Source: an uncultured Pseudomonadota bacterium (lineage in GTDB: Bacteria > Pseudomonadota > Gammaproteobacteria > Steroidobacterales > Steroidobacteraceae). Taken from it: DNA of 64,000 bases. The notes beneath the pieces are model-generated. The model was not told the DNA's origin and did no database searches. It saw nothing but the letters and a program-made list of their open reading frames with translations. The position numbers were made by a program, and so were the translations under genes. Of the stretch, positions 1-8,438 are shown in pieces (within the stretch, counting starts at the first letter, position 1; each line of letters opens with the position of its first letter). The stretch lies in the NCBI GenBank assembly GCA_903838705.1, contig CAILZL010000015.1:34186-98185 (forward strand), read 5' to 3'.

Positions 1-1
1 A

Positions 2-361
2 GTTCGAGACGCTAAATTAAAATTGCAATGGCATCCTATAAACGATGGGATGGTTCCGGATCACATCAATCGGGATCGCGTCCCGAATCTTTATGACTTG
101 AATGCTACTGAAAGTGAGACACGAGATCTCAAATTTATTTGTGACCAGTGGATTCACAGCTATGTATTAGTGCCGGTTTTTGATACCGACGGTAAGCTGA
201 TGGGAACCTATCTAGCATCTGATATAACAAGTCGCAATAAAGTCTACTTCATTACTCGTGCGACTATCGTTAATGTATTCAGGACCGTAGCAAACGACGA
301 CCAACGTGAAGCTCATTTTGTTCGTGATCCAAATACCCGCCGGTATGTTCGAACGGTATAA
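2..361 (+). CDS. C-terminal end of an unrecognised protein (5' end outside window)
   Basis: The frame is open from the first bases of the window to a TAA at 359-361, giving at least 119 residues. The first possible internal start (TTG at 23) has no convincing ribosome binding site, so this is most likely the end of a longer gene. The visible part has no motif I recognise. It is rich in charged and aromatic residues and has no membrane segment or signal peptide. It includes a hydrophobic stretch (YVLVPVFDTDGKLMGTYLA) that could be a beta-hairpin. Codon use is more A/T-rich than in rng or leuS. It points toward rng, and a REP-like palindrome lies between them. No function is proposed. Confidence 0.5.
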   Translation, partial: VRDAKLKLQWHPINDGMVPDHINRDRVPNLYDLNATESETRDLKFICDQWIHSYVLVPVFDTDGKLMGTYLASDITSRNKVYFITRATIVNVFRTVANDDQREAHFVRDPNTRRYVRTV

Positions 362-398
362 GGACTTAAGTTCATTAGGCTGCAATGCTGTCAAAGGC

Positions 399-446
399 AA
401 TCCCAGCGTTAAGAAACCAGCATGCTGGGATGAAATCCCAGCCTAC
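399..446 (-). repeat. REP-like palindrome with GTAG head
   Basis: Read on the minus strand from 446, a GTAG tetranucleotide is followed by GCTGGGAT, a 3-nt loop and the exact complement ATCCCAGC (424-442). A third copy of ATCCCAGC at 400-407 can pair with the same GCTGGGAT arm, and CCAGCATGCTGG (418-429) is a perfect palindrome. A GTAG-type head on a short palindrome is the known architecture of REP elements mobilised by RAYT transposases. No RAYT gene is in the window and I saw no second copy, so family membership is inference. It could also be a plain bidirectional terminator. Confidence 0.45.
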
Positions 447-537
447 CAGGTCAATAAGAGCAGCAGTCTTTCCATCTGAACCCGCTTTCTTTCGCATCAA
501 GTGATTATTAAATCACTACAACAATGCTGCCTGCGCT

Positions 538-558
538 GCGGGCTTTCTGTCAGCCCGC
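538..558 (-). terminator. Hairpin downstream of rng
   Basis: GCGGGCT and AGCCCGC form a 7-bp G+C-rich stem about 30 nt past the rng stop codon. No T-run follows on the minus strand, so intrinsic termination is uncertain. The stem may instead protect the 3' end of the maf-rng mRNA. Confidence 0.35.
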
Positions 559-587
559 GCATGGCAAAGTGTTTAAGCATTAACAAA

Positions 588-2069
588 TCACATCAACACT
601 ACGTCATACTGATCCTGCTGGTACAGCGCTTCGGTTTGCAGACGGATGGGCTTGCCGGTATGCACTTCCAGCTCTGCCAGTGCTGCTGATTCTTCATCCA
701 GCAGTCTCTCGATTACATCCTGATGAGCCAGCACCATCAGCTCCTGAAAACTGAACTGCCGCGCCTGCCTCAATATTTCCCGGAAAATCTCATAACAGAC
801 CGTCTCGGTGGTTTTGACAAAGCCGCGCCCTTCGCAGGTGGGGCAGGATGTACACAGCATATGCTCCAGGCTTTCGCGGGTACGCTTGCGCGTCATCTCC
901 ACCAGACCCAGTGGTGATACAGATGAAATGCTGGTCTTGGCATGATCGCCCACCAGTGCTTTCTCCAGTGCATGCAGCACCTGGCGACGGTGTTCTTCTT
1001 CTTCCATATCGATAAAGTCGATGATGATGATGCCGCCCAGATTGCGCAGGCGCAGCTGTCTGGCAATGGCCACCGCTGCTTCAAGATTGGTGCGGAAGAT
1101 GGTTTCTTCCAGCGTGCGGTGTCCGACATAGGCACCTGTGTTGACATCAATGGTGGTCATCGCTTCGGTCTGATCCAGCATCAAATAGCCACCGGACTTG
1201 AGCGGTACTTTGCGATCCAGCGAGCTTTCTATCTCTTCTTCAACACCATAGAGATCAAAGATCGGCCGGTCGCCCTGAAATAATTCTATGCGCTCCGCCA
1301 TCTCCGGCATGAAGGTGCCGGCAAACTCCAGCATGGCGTGATAAGTCTCTTCATGATCAACCCTGACTTTGGTCACGCCACTCAACACCACATCACGCAA
1401 AACCCGCACCTGCAAAGGCAGGTCCGCATGTACCAGTTGCCCCGGCTTGGCATATAGCGTCTTTTCGCTGAGCACACTCCATAGCTTTTGCAGGTACATC
1501 ATGTCGGTACGCAGTGCCTCGATTTCGGCACCTTCAGCAGCAGTGCGCACAATGTAGCCACCGGCATCCTGCGGCTTGATGAAACTCATCATTCCATCGC
1601 GCAGACGATGCCGCTCCGCTTCATCTTCAATGCGTGATGAGACTCCGACACCGCGCCCTTTGGGCATGAAAACAAGATAGCGGGAAGGCACGGTAATAAA
1701 AGTGGTCAAGCGCGCACCCTTGGTGCCGAGCGGATCTTTCAGCACCTGCACCAGGATGTCATTGCCTTCGGATACCAGCGCCTGAATATCGCCACTGCTT
1801 TCGTGTTTCTGGCCACTGCCTTCTACATGCTCAGCGTCAGATGGCGTGACAATATCGGATGCATGCAGAAAGGCGGTGCGTTCCAGACCGATGTCAATAA
1901 ACGCCGCCTGCATGCCCGGCAGAACGCGCGACACGCGCCCCTTGTAGATGTTGCTGATCAGGCCGCGCTTGTTGGCACGCTCGATATACAGCTCCTGCAA
2001 TACACCCTCTTCCACCTGCGCAGCGCGCACTTCGCGCGGACTGACATTGATCAGTACTTCAGCAGTCAT
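588..2069 (-). CDS. rng: Ribonuclease G
   Basis: Single-strand-specific, 5'-end-sensitive endoribonuclease of the RNase E/G family, which matures the 16S rRNA 5' end and takes part in mRNA decay. The protein is 493 aa, close to the roughly 490 aa of E. coli RNase G, and lacks the long C-terminal scaffold of RNase E. Visible parts: an N-terminal segment with a split S1 domain (about 36-125) carrying a hydrophilic insert (about 74-95); the catalytic motif DVNTG with D308; the second metal-binding aspartate in IIIIDFIDM (D351); and a Zn-link cysteine cluster CTSCPTC (406-412) used for dimerisation in this family. Its ATG overlaps the maf stop by 4 nt, indicating translational coupling in a maf-rng unit. 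Confidence 0.95.
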   Translation of the reverse strand: MTAEVLINVSPREVRAAQVEEGVLQELYIERANKRGLISNIYKGRVSRVLPGMQAAFIDIGLERTAFLHASDIVTPSDAEHVEGSGQKHESSGDIQALVSEGNDILVQVLKDPLGTKGARLTTFITVPSRYLVFMPKGRGVGVSSRIEDEAERHRLRDGMMSFIKPQDAGGYIVRTAAEGAEIEALRTDMMYLQKLWSVLSEKTLYAKPGQLVHADLPLQVRVLRDVVLSGVTKVRVDHEETYHAMLEFAGTFMPEMAERIELFQGDRPIFDLYGVEEEIESSLDRKVPLKSGGYLMLDQTEAMTTIDVNTGAYVGHRTLEETIFRTNLEAAVAIARQLRLRNLGGIIIIDFIDMEEEEHRRQVLHALEKALVGDHAKTSISSVSPLGLVEMTRKRTRESLEHMLCTSCPTCEGRGFVKTTETVCYEIFREILRQARQFSFQELMVLAHQDVIERLLDEESAALAELEVHTGKPIRLQTEALYQQDQYDVVLM

Positions 2070-2701
2070 GCTGACTCTCCCTTATATGCTTCTTCGTCGA
2101 TGGGTTCATCGGAAGCCTGCCGTAACGACCAGCCAAGTAATGACAGCAGCTGCGAGGTTTCGGCCAGCGGCAAACCCATCACACCCGAATAGCTGCCCCT
2201 GAGTTGAGTAATAAATGTCGCAGCCAGTCCCTGTACTGCGTAGCCCCCGGCTTTATCCTGTGGTTCACCACTGTTCCAGTAGGCAAGGCATTCGGCAACT
2301 GACAGGGTGCGCATCGTGACTTCACTGACGCTCAGAGCATGCTGCAAGCCACCCGCGTGAAAAACAGCTACAGCGGTATAAACCTGATGGGTACGTCCAG
2401 ACAGCTGCTGCAACATGGCCACTCCATCAGCGCGATCATGCGGCTTGCCGAATATTTCATCCTCCAGCGCCACTGTGGTATCGGCAGCCAGCACCGGCCT
2501 GCGTTCCTCCGGATTGAGACGATCCCAGACACGCTGTGCCTTGGCACATGCCAGACGCACCACATATTCTGCCGGTGTCTCACCGGGCAAGCGGCTTTCA
2601 TCAATATCGGGAATCAGAATCTGGTGTGGAACAAAAATCTGTCTCAGTAATGCGCTGCGGCGGGGCGAAGCTGAAGCAAGATAAATAGGTTGCATAGTCA
2701 T
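2066..2701 (-). CDS. maf: Maf-like nucleoside triphosphate pyrophosphatase (YhdE type)
   Basis: Predicted house-cleaning pyrophosphatase that hydrolyses dTTP/UTP and modified pyrimidine NTPs to monophosphates. The 211-aa protein has the family signature near the N-terminus (LASASPRRSALL, residues 8-19), the DIDE motif (34-37), the catalytic-base region LAADTTV (about 72-78) with the following FGKP, and GYAVQG, which is typical of the dTTP/UTP-specific YhdE branch. It lies directly upstream of rng with a 4-nt ATGA overlap. Two ATGs (residues 1 and 3) are possible starts; neither has a strong ribosome binding site. Substrate preference is inferred from the family. Confidence 0.9.
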   Translation of the reverse strand: MTMQPIYLASASPRRSALLRQIFVPHQILIPDIDESRLPGETPAEYVVRLACAKAQRVWDRLNPEERRPVLAADTTVALEDEIFGKPHDRADGVAMLQQLSGRTHQVYTAVAVFHAGGLQHALSVSEVTMRTLSVAECLAYWNSGEPQDKAGGYAVQGLAATFITQLRGSYSGVMGLPLAETSQLLSLLGWSLRQASDEPIDEEAYKGESA

Positions 2702-2768
2702 GCCGCAAGCATACCGGAGGATCAGGCAATCTGGCGCCGGAATCCTCTCCCGGAATTGATCAGGCCGT

Positions 2769-3155
2769 TCATTCGATCAGGACATCTCTTATTACATCCG
2801 GCCGGCCCGGATCATGGGCCTCAGTATTGAAGGCTGCGAGAAACATCGGCTGAGTGCCCTCATTACGGAACGCGTGCGACACGCCCGGTGGAAAGGTAAA
2901 TCGCCATACTTCGGCTTCCGGTACAAGCTGCGTCATTACTTGTCCCGCCTCGCGATATCTCACCAGAGCCGGCCCGGAAATACTGCACACCTCTGTCCCT
3001 GCCACATGATAGTGATTCCCTCGCACCGCCCCGGGAATTGAATACACCACATGGACGTTTCCATAGCCACCCAGTGCTGCCCCGTCCAGCGGCTCGAACA
3101 CGTAGCCTCGCGCATCACGTGCGCTACGCAGGATTTCAATAACGACGGCTGACAT
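2769..3155 (-). CDS. Small cupin protein (WxcM/FdtA-like fold)
   Basis: A 128-aa single-domain beta-barrel protein. I chose the ATG at 3155 because GAGAG lies 8 nt upstream; the frame is open further but without support. The sequence GNHYH (about 46-50) followed by later PPGVSHAF is the two-part cupin metal or substrate site, and the whole resembles sugar 3,4-ketoisomerase/epimerase-like cupins of the WxcM/FdtA group, which act on dTDP-sugars in polysaccharide synthesis. No sugar-nucleotide genes are nearby, so a role in surface polysaccharide is only a possibility. It stands alone, divergent from a second cupin at 3387. Confidence 0.6.
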   Translation of the reverse strand: MSAVVIEILRSARDARGYVFEPLDGAALGGYGNVHVVYSIPGAVRGNHYHVAGTEVCSISGPALVRYREAGQVMTQLVPEAEVWRFTFPPGVSHAFRNEGTQPMFLAAFNTEAHDPGRPDVIRDVLIE

Positions 3156-3252
3156 GGCAATCTCTCTCAAGTAAAAAATAAAAGATATCACGCCCGGGTA
3201 GCAAACAGGCAGCAGTGACATCATGACTCAGCTGGCCGATCCTGGTTTATGC

Positions 3253-3271
3253 CCTGCATCGAACATGCAGG
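3253..3271. other. Hairpin in the intergenic region between two divergent cupins
   Basis: CCTGCAT and ATGCAGG form a 7-bp stem around a 5-nt loop in the 231-nt intergenic region 3156-3386. It could be an operator or a leader hairpin; nothing in the sequence decides between these. No other feature is evident in that gap. Confidence 0.25.
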
Positions 3272-3386
3272 CAATCTTCGGGCAATAAACATAAAATCAG
3301 AGTCCTTCAGGTCATGCTGGAAGGCTGATCGGTTATTCTCCTGTCTTTAGTAATTACACTCTTCATTCACACTGAGGTATCAATCA

Positions 3387-3719
3387 ATGCATGTAAAAAA
3401 ACGGGAAGATGTACAGCCCTATGTCGCACCCAAGCACCACGGCATGACTGCATTCAGATTGCAGGGACAGGAAGCCACACCCACGCAAGGCATGTGGGTA
3501 GGTTATTCCATCTTCCTGCCCGGTGGCGGCGCAGAAACCAGTGCCAGCCCGATCGAAAAAGTCTATGTCGTACTGGAAGGCGAAATCACTGTTGTTACCA
3601 GGGACCGTACCGTCACGTTAACTGCGATGGATTCCTGTCTGATCGAAGCCAATGAAGAGCGCAGTGTCGAAAACCGCGGCAAGGACGTTGCGAAAATGCT
3701 GGTGATTTCACCCAAGTGA
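3387..3719 (+). CDS. Cupin-domain protein
   Basis: A 110-aa all-beta cupin_2-type protein starting at ATG 3387, with GAGG about 9 nt upstream. The strand pattern with PGGGAETSASPIEKVYVV and the later gly-rich LEGEITVV match the first cupin motif. The usual metal-binding histidines are largely replaced (SASPIEK where HxH...E is expected), which suggests a degenerate or differently liganded site. It is monocistronic and convergent with the muiA-like gene. Function unknown; cupins of this size are often small-molecule binding proteins or isomerases. Confidence 0.65.
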   Translation: MHVKKREDVQPYVAPKHHGMTAFRLQGQEATPTQGMWVGYSIFLPGGGAETSASPIEKVYVVLEGEITVVTRDRTVTLTAMDSCLIEANEERSVENRGKDVAKMLVISPK

Positions 3720-3750
3720 GCAACTGATACGCCGCTTGCAGCGTTAATTA

Positions 3751-5385
3751 CTACTCGGATTCATAGCTCGTCTCCAGCACACGATCGCGCGGATAGCGAA
3801 CCGAGTAGTAATGACGCAGTGTAGTGATCTGCTGTGGCTGGGCATCGAACTTCCACAGCATGACGCCAGCCTTGCCATTCAGATCACGGGTGGTTGGCTC
3901 AGTCGCCCCTTTCAGTATCTCCACCTTCACATCTGCATTCCGGCTCACCGGGATACGATCAATGACCTCTACCGGAATGACGGCAGGGTGATAACTGGTG
4001 ATCTCGAATCTCTGCCTGGTTTCTCTGGTGACCAGCTTGCTCAGAACGCCGGTCTCGCTGGATTTTGCTGTTTCATCACGTACCGCAACCTTGATGCGTT
4101 CATCCACACCGAATGGCATACGCACTTCCGCACCCGGCAGGAATGCCTGTGTAGGTGCCTCACCAACAAAGGCCCCATCACGATATAACTGCAACTGACC
4201 TGCTTCAATTGGCGTATCACGTTCGTATTTGAAGGTGGCTTCCAGATGCGCACGCCGGCTTTCGCCGGGCATGACGCGCGCAATGATATTGGTATCGAAT
4301 GATTCATCTGAAATCGGGTACATGCGCATCTGACGATCAGCATTCAGACTTACACGCGCAGGCACCTGATATTCAACCAGATACTGCGTTGCGCTCACGC
4401 TGGCGACTTGCTTGTTCTCCACCACCGCAAGCTCTTCCATAATTGGTGCATTTGCCATCGCCACGCCTACCTGAGGCATCTCCATGCTCCTTCGCACCAT
4501 GGGCTGAGGTGACTGTGGCAGCTGCAAATCGAGAAACTCAGCTGCAACAATCGGTGTGCTCACATCATCTTCCGGCTGTGCCGTAGTCAGCGTCAGCTTC
4601 ACATTGTTCCAGTCTTCGCCACTGCCCTGCTGCACCTGTCCCTGTCGTTCCAGAGTGAGTTTTTTCCTGCTGGTATCCAGTCTTGCCTGATATACCCAGC
4701 CCCAGGCTGCATCGTTGATGCGATACGTCAGGGTGACCGGCACTGTCACTGCAGCGCTGACATCCATGGCTGCCGTGACTTCCGTGGTCTGTCTGCGCTG
4801 CGTAGCGACCTTGGCAAGCTCGGCCTTGAGCGTTTCAATTTCAGTATCCAGCTTGCGCTGGCGCAACCTGGCATCGCGGACCTTGTTGCGGGCTGTCGTA
4901 GCACTTGACCCTATCGTGCCCAGCACTGTCACCAGATTGGCACTACTCACAGCACTGTTGCTGTTTCCGGTTCCCGCAGGATTGGCAGCCAGCGAGTCAA
5001 GCAACTTCAATTGTGTCTGTGCCGTATCAATTTCATCCTGTATGACAGCACGCTGATCTGTTTTTGATTCCAGCTGGCCACGCAGTTCCCGCTCCTTGCT
5101 GGTCACGAACTGCCCTTCATTTACAGTCGTCACTTCAATGCTGCCCAGCCGCACTGCGTTCGAGCCGACCTCAACCCGCAACAGGCGACTATCCAGTCCC
5201 GCAGGCAGTTCACGCACGATGAGTCGATGTGATCCGGCCGGCATGGTGACCGATCCAGTACGCGTCACCATCGCACCCTGTACATACACAGTGACCTGAT
5301 CAATCCGCAGCTCAGCGGGAATGTCTGCTGCCCAGACTGAACCAGAGACTATGGCGAGCAACAGCAATGTATGACTAAAACGCAT
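3751..5385 (-). CDS. MuiA-type periplasmic protein (DUF4140/DUF4139)
   Basis: Secreted protein of about 544 aa. The ATG at 5385 (MRFSHTLLLLAIVSG...AWA) gives a clean Sec signal peptide with AWA cleavage and has GGAAA upstream; an in-frame start 9 codons earlier looks worse. After the signal, the segment with VYVQGAMVTRTG is the DUF4140 N-terminal domain. Residues about 95-200 are a coiled coil rich in E, K, Q and R, and the rest is the beta-rich DUF4139 domain (LTYRINDAAWGWVYQARLD, WNNVKLTLTTAQP). The family includes the mucoidy inhibitor MuiA, whose overexpression reduces exopolysaccharide; the biochemical role is unknown. Monocistronic, between rlmH and a cupin gene. Confidence 0.75.
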   Translation of the reverse strand: MRFSHTLLLLAIVSGSVWAADIPAELRIDQVTVYVQGAMVTRTGSVTMPAGSHRLIVRELPAGLDSRLLRVEVGSNAVRLGSIEVTTVNEGQFVTSKERELRGQLESKTDQRAVIQDEIDTAQTQLKLLDSLAANPAGTGNSNSAVSSANLVTVLGTIGSSATTARNKVRDARLRQRKLDTEIETLKAELAKVATQRRQTTEVTAAMDVSAAVTVPVTLTYRINDAAWGWVYQARLDTSRKKLTLERQGQVQQGSGEDWNNVKLTLTTAQPEDDVSTPIVAAEFLDLQLPQSPQPMVRRSMEMPQVGVAMANAPIMEELAVVENKQVASVSATQYLVEYQVPARVSLNADRQMRMYPISDESFDTNIIARVMPGESRRAHLEATFKYERDTPIEAGQLQLYRDGAFVGEAPTQAFLPGAEVRMPFGVDERIKVAVRDETAKSSETGVLSKLVTRETRQRFEITSYHPAVIPVEVIDRIPVSRNADVKVEILKGATEPTTRDLNGKAGVMLWKFDAQPQQITTLRHYYSVRYPRDRVLETSYESE

Positions 5386-5457
5386 GGAAGTTTCCGTGAA
5401 ATGACTGGTCACCCGGCAATTAACCTAGCAGAGCACACATGACAATGCACCCTGCAA

Positions 5458-5925
5458 TCAGGCTCGATGGTAGGGATGCCCCTTGATCACCATCACTGCG
5501 CGATACAGCGCCTCGGCAACAATCACTCTGACCAGTGCATGCGGCAGAGTCAGTGGTGAAAGCGACCAGCGCAGATCTGCCCGCGCATCGACGGCACCTG
5601 CCAGACCTTCCGGTCCGCCGATACAAAAGGCCACATTCCGTCCATCACGTGCACGTGCCTCAAGAAACTGCGCAAGCTGTCCGGTACTGAGTGCCTTGCC
5701 GCCCACCTGCAATGCGACGACGTATGGATTGTGGGTCATTGCCGCCAGCATGCGTTCACCTTCCTTTTCAGTGGCACGTACTGTGTCGCCACCACTACGC
5801 TGGCCTAACGGGATTTCTACCAGCTCCAGTCTGTAATCCGGTCCCAGTCGTTTTGCATAGTCATCATAACCCGCGTCCACCCAGGCAGGCATACGTGTAC
5901 CGGCGGCGATCAGGCGAAGATTCAT
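5458..5925 (-). CDS. rlmH: 23S rRNA (pseudouridine1915-N3)-methyltransferase
   Basis: SPOUT-class SAM-dependent methyltransferase that methylates pseudouridine 1915 in helix 69 of 23S rRNA, acting on assembled 70S ribosomes. At 155 aa it equals the E. coli length. The C-terminal trefoil-knot signatures are present: FCIGGPEGL (about 99-107), LSPLTLPHALVRV and the terminal GHPYHRA. It lies downstream of rsfS with a 51-nt gap, the usual order. The target lies 16 nt upstream of the intron insertion point inferred for the 23S gene at the other end of this window. Confidence 0.96.
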   Translation of the reverse strand: MNLRLIAAGTRMPAWVDAGYDDYAKRLGPDYRLELVEIPLGQRSGGDTVRATEKEGERMLAAMTHNPYVVALQVGGKALSTGQLAQFLEARARDGRNVAFCIGGPEGLAGAVDARADLRWSLSPLTLPHALVRVIVAEALYRAVMVIKGHPYHRA

Positions 5926-5976
5926 GAATCAGCCAGTTCCCGTCTCTCATGCATTTACTGCACAGAGACACTGTTA

Positions 5977-6510
5977 CTACGCTTTGGTGCCGTCGGGGCG
6001 TGTGGCACTGACATCCCACAAACTTTCCAGCCGGTAGAACTCGCGCACACGGGGCAGCATGACATGCACAATGACATCGGTCAGATCGACCAGAGCCCAC
6101 TCACCATCACGCTCGCCTTCCGTACCCATGGCACGAAAGCCGGCCTTCTTCGCGTCCTGCACAACGCGCTCGGCAATTGACTTCACATGCCGGTCCGAAT
6201 TTCCGCTGGCAATGATCATGGTGTCTGCTACATCAGTCAGACCACGCACATCCAGCACGGTAACATTAACTGCCTTCATGTCGGCCAGTGCGGCCTCTAC
6301 TACTTTCACCAATGGCGTTTTGGCACTGGCGGGGCGCTGTACGGCTGCACGGCGGGTAGCGACCTTTTTGGCTGCGGATTTTTTGGCAGGCACCTTGCGA
6401 ACTGCTTTTTTGACCGCCTTTTTCCCCGCTGTCTTTGCTGCTGACTTTTTAGCAGCACGCGGTCTGGTTACCTGTTTTGTCTTGGTGGATTTCTTCTTGG
6501 CAGTCGCCAT
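5977..6510 (-). CDS. rsfS: Ribosomal silencing factor RsfS with long basic N-terminal extension
   Basis: Binds L14 (uL14) of the 50S subunit and blocks subunit joining in slow growth. Residues from about 65 on match RsfS, for example VLDVRGLTDVADTMIIASG and the later GEWALVDLTDVIVHVM. The protein is 177 aa while E. coli RsfS is about 105. The extra 60-odd residues are almost entirely K, A, R, T and V with repeated AKK/KKA units, like the tails of histone H1-like or AlgP-type proteins. The start at 6510 is supported by GAGGA 5 nt upstream, so the tail seems to be translated. It sits in nadD-rsfS-rlmH order. Confidence 0.92.
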   Translation of the reverse strand: MATAKKKSTKTKQVTRPRAAKKSAAKTAGKKAVKKAVRKVPAKKSAAKKVATRRAAVQRPASAKTPLVKVVEAALADMKAVNVTVLDVRGLTDVADTMIIASGNSDRHVKSIAERVVQDAKKAGFRAMGTEGERDGEWALVDLTDVIVHVMLPRVREFYRLESLWDVSATRPDGTKA

Positions 6511-6543
6511 GCTGTCCTCGGTGTAATACCAGTTGTGTGCGAA

Positions 6544-7185
6544 TTATTTAGTGCGTGTATAGCACGCGGATTGCTGAATCAGATCGCGCACTGCATCGGG
6601 CATCAGGTAACGCGGATCACGGCCTGAGGCAATCAGATTACGTACTTCAGTGGAAGAAATTTCCAGCTGCGTCACCGCATGAATAAAGATGCGACCGGCC
6701 TTGGCTTCATGCAGATCATCGACACGACCGGTACCGCCATCCACCAGCAACTCGCCCAATGGTCCCATGGTCGGCGCGCGCCAGCCCGGACGATGCGCCA
6801 CCACCAGATGCGCCAGCTTGAGTATGTCCTGCCAGCGATGCCACTTGGGCAAACCGAGGAAGGCGTCCATTCCCAGGATCAGACATAGCGAACGATCGGG
6901 CATCTCTGCACGCAATTCGGCCAGCGTATCCACGGAATAGGAAGGGCCGGCACGCCGCAGTTCACGATCATCTACATTGAAGCCGGGCTGCTGACCGATG
7001 GCTGCCCTGACCATTTTCAGACGCTGTTCCGGGCTGGCGATAGTGACGTCACGATGCGGCGGATCACCGGCCGGCATGAATCGCACTTCGCTCAGGCGCA
7101 GGGCTTGCAACAATTCAAATGCGCTGCGCAGGTGACCATAGTGAATCGGGTCAAAAGTGCCGCCAAATATTCCAATCGGGTGCAT
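6544..7185 (-). CDS. nadD: Nicotinate-nucleotide adenylyltransferase
   Basis: Transfers AMP from ATP to nicotinic acid mononucleotide, forming deamido-NAD in NAD synthesis. The 213-aa protein has the nucleotidyltransferase signature GGTFDPIHYGHLR (8-20) containing the HxGH-type site, the substrate region around GMDAF (105-109), and the second ATP-binding motif ISSTEVR (176-182). It is 33 nt upstream of rsfS and about 100 nt downstream of holA. Confidence 0.96.
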   Translation of the reverse strand: MHPIGIFGGTFDPIHYGHLRSAFELLQALRLSEVRFMPAGDPPHRDVTIASPEQRLKMVRAAIGQQPGFNVDDRELRRAGPSYSVDTLAELRAEMPDRSLCLILGMDAFLGLPKWHRWQDILKLAHLVVAHRPGWRAPTMGPLGELLVDGGTGRVDDLHEAKAGRIFIHAVTQLEISSTEVRNLIASGRDPRYLMPDAVRDLIQQSACYTRTK

Positions 7186-7289
7186 TGAGTCCTGTTATCA
7201 AAAAGACGAAAGCGCCTAGTGTAAGAAAACTAGCGAGCCCGTGTCGCTAACATTTGTGATCCGGCCCCTGAAAACTCAAGCCAGTGCAC

Positions 7290-8318
7290 TCAGGCCAGCC
7301 GGGGCCGCGCCAGCCGCACCCCTGACAAACGCGCCACCAGTCCGCGCAGCTCAAGCCACGGATCGCGTCGAATTGCGCCTTTGATCGCCGCATCCGCCTG
7401 CGCTGCATCCACCAGCATGGCACGCAGCGGCGTCAGTTTCAGACGTGACAGCGCCTGCTTCATGGCTGCGTGACGGGGCCGCCAAGCGCCCGAGGCCTGT
7501 ATCGCGGCATCCACGGTCTGACCACGACTGATGCCGAATGCAGCGCGCGACAATGCCTGCAGGTCTTTATGCAGCCCCCACAGTATCAGGGTGCTGGCTA
7601 TGCCTTCTTCCTTAAGACCTTCAAGAATGTGCAGGGCGCGCGATGCCTGACCCTGCATGGCTGCGATGCCCAGCTGCAACACGTCATAGCGTGCGCTGTC
7701 GGCCACTGCATCCATGATGTTCTCGACCGTGAGAGTCGTTGCCGTATACAGCAACGCCAGCTTGTCGATTTCCTGTTGAGCGGCAAGCAGATTGCCTTCC
7801 ACCCGTTCGGCAATCAGCGCAGCCACGCCTGACTCGGCCGGCAAACCCGCACGCTGCAGACGACGCTCAATCCAGGCAGGCAACTGCACCATGTCAACCG
7901 GCCAGACCTGCACCACCCAGCCATGCTTCTCAATTGACGACACCCACTTGGTGGACAGGGAACGGGGATCGAGCTTGTCTGCAATCACCATGAGCAGAAT
8001 GTCAGGCACCCCCTGTGCGGCAAGGTCGGTCAGCACTTCGCTGCCCTCATTACCGGGTCCGGTGCCGCCCAGTCGCACTTCAATCAGCCGTTGCTCGGCG
8101 AACAGGGACATTGCCTGTGTCGAGGCGCGCAACTCCTGCCAGTCAAAACCACGCTCGACATGGAAGACCTGCCGTTCGCTGAAGCCACGTTCTCGCGCAG
8201 CAGCACGTACAGCGTCGCATGCCTCGCCGAGCAGCAGCGGCTCGTCACCCGTCATCAGACAGATGGTAGGCAAACCCCGCTTGATTTGTGCAGAGAGATT
8301 GTCGGAATTGAATTTCAT
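7290..8318 (-). CDS. holA: DNA polymerase III subunit delta
   Basis: Delta subunit of the clamp loader; opens the beta sliding clamp. The 342-aa protein matches HolA in length and in the N-terminal signature GLPTICLMTGDEPLLLGEA (15-33). Further matches are the conserved VEGNLLAAQQEIDKLALLY (173-191) and the following region SARYDVLQLG. It lacks a Walker A motif, as expected for delta. In most Gammaproteobacteria lptE lies immediately upstream; here lptE is 3.6 kb away. Confidence 0.93.
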   Translation of the reverse strand: MKFNSDNLSAQIKRGLPTICLMTGDEPLLLGEACDAVRAAARERGFSERQVFHVERGFDWQELRASTQAMSLFAEQRLIEVRLGGTGPGNEGSEVLTDLAAQGVPDILLMVIADKLDPRSLSTKWVSSIEKHGWVVQVWPVDMVQLPAWIERRLQRAGLPAESGVAALIAERVEGNLLAAQQEIDKLALLYTATTLTVENIMDAVADSARYDVLQLGIAAMQGQASRALHILEGLKEEGIASTLILWGLHKDLQALSRAAFGISRGQTVDAAIQASGAWRPRHAAMKQALSRLKLTPLRAMLVDAAQADAAIKGAIRRDPWLELRGLVARLSGVRLARPRLA

Positions 8319-8438
8319 CGCACGACCGGAATGATCAGACGCTCATCATACCGGTCGTGACCGGCGCATACCACGCCTCACCCGCCTGCTTTCATCGCTA
8401 CACTAGGCAGCACCCTTAGCGATTGACAACAAATCACC

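Noticed and set aside
3811..4188. Plus-strand open frame of 125 codons within the MuiA-like gene
   Set aside because: Antisense to a clear coding region with no ribosome binding site or motif.
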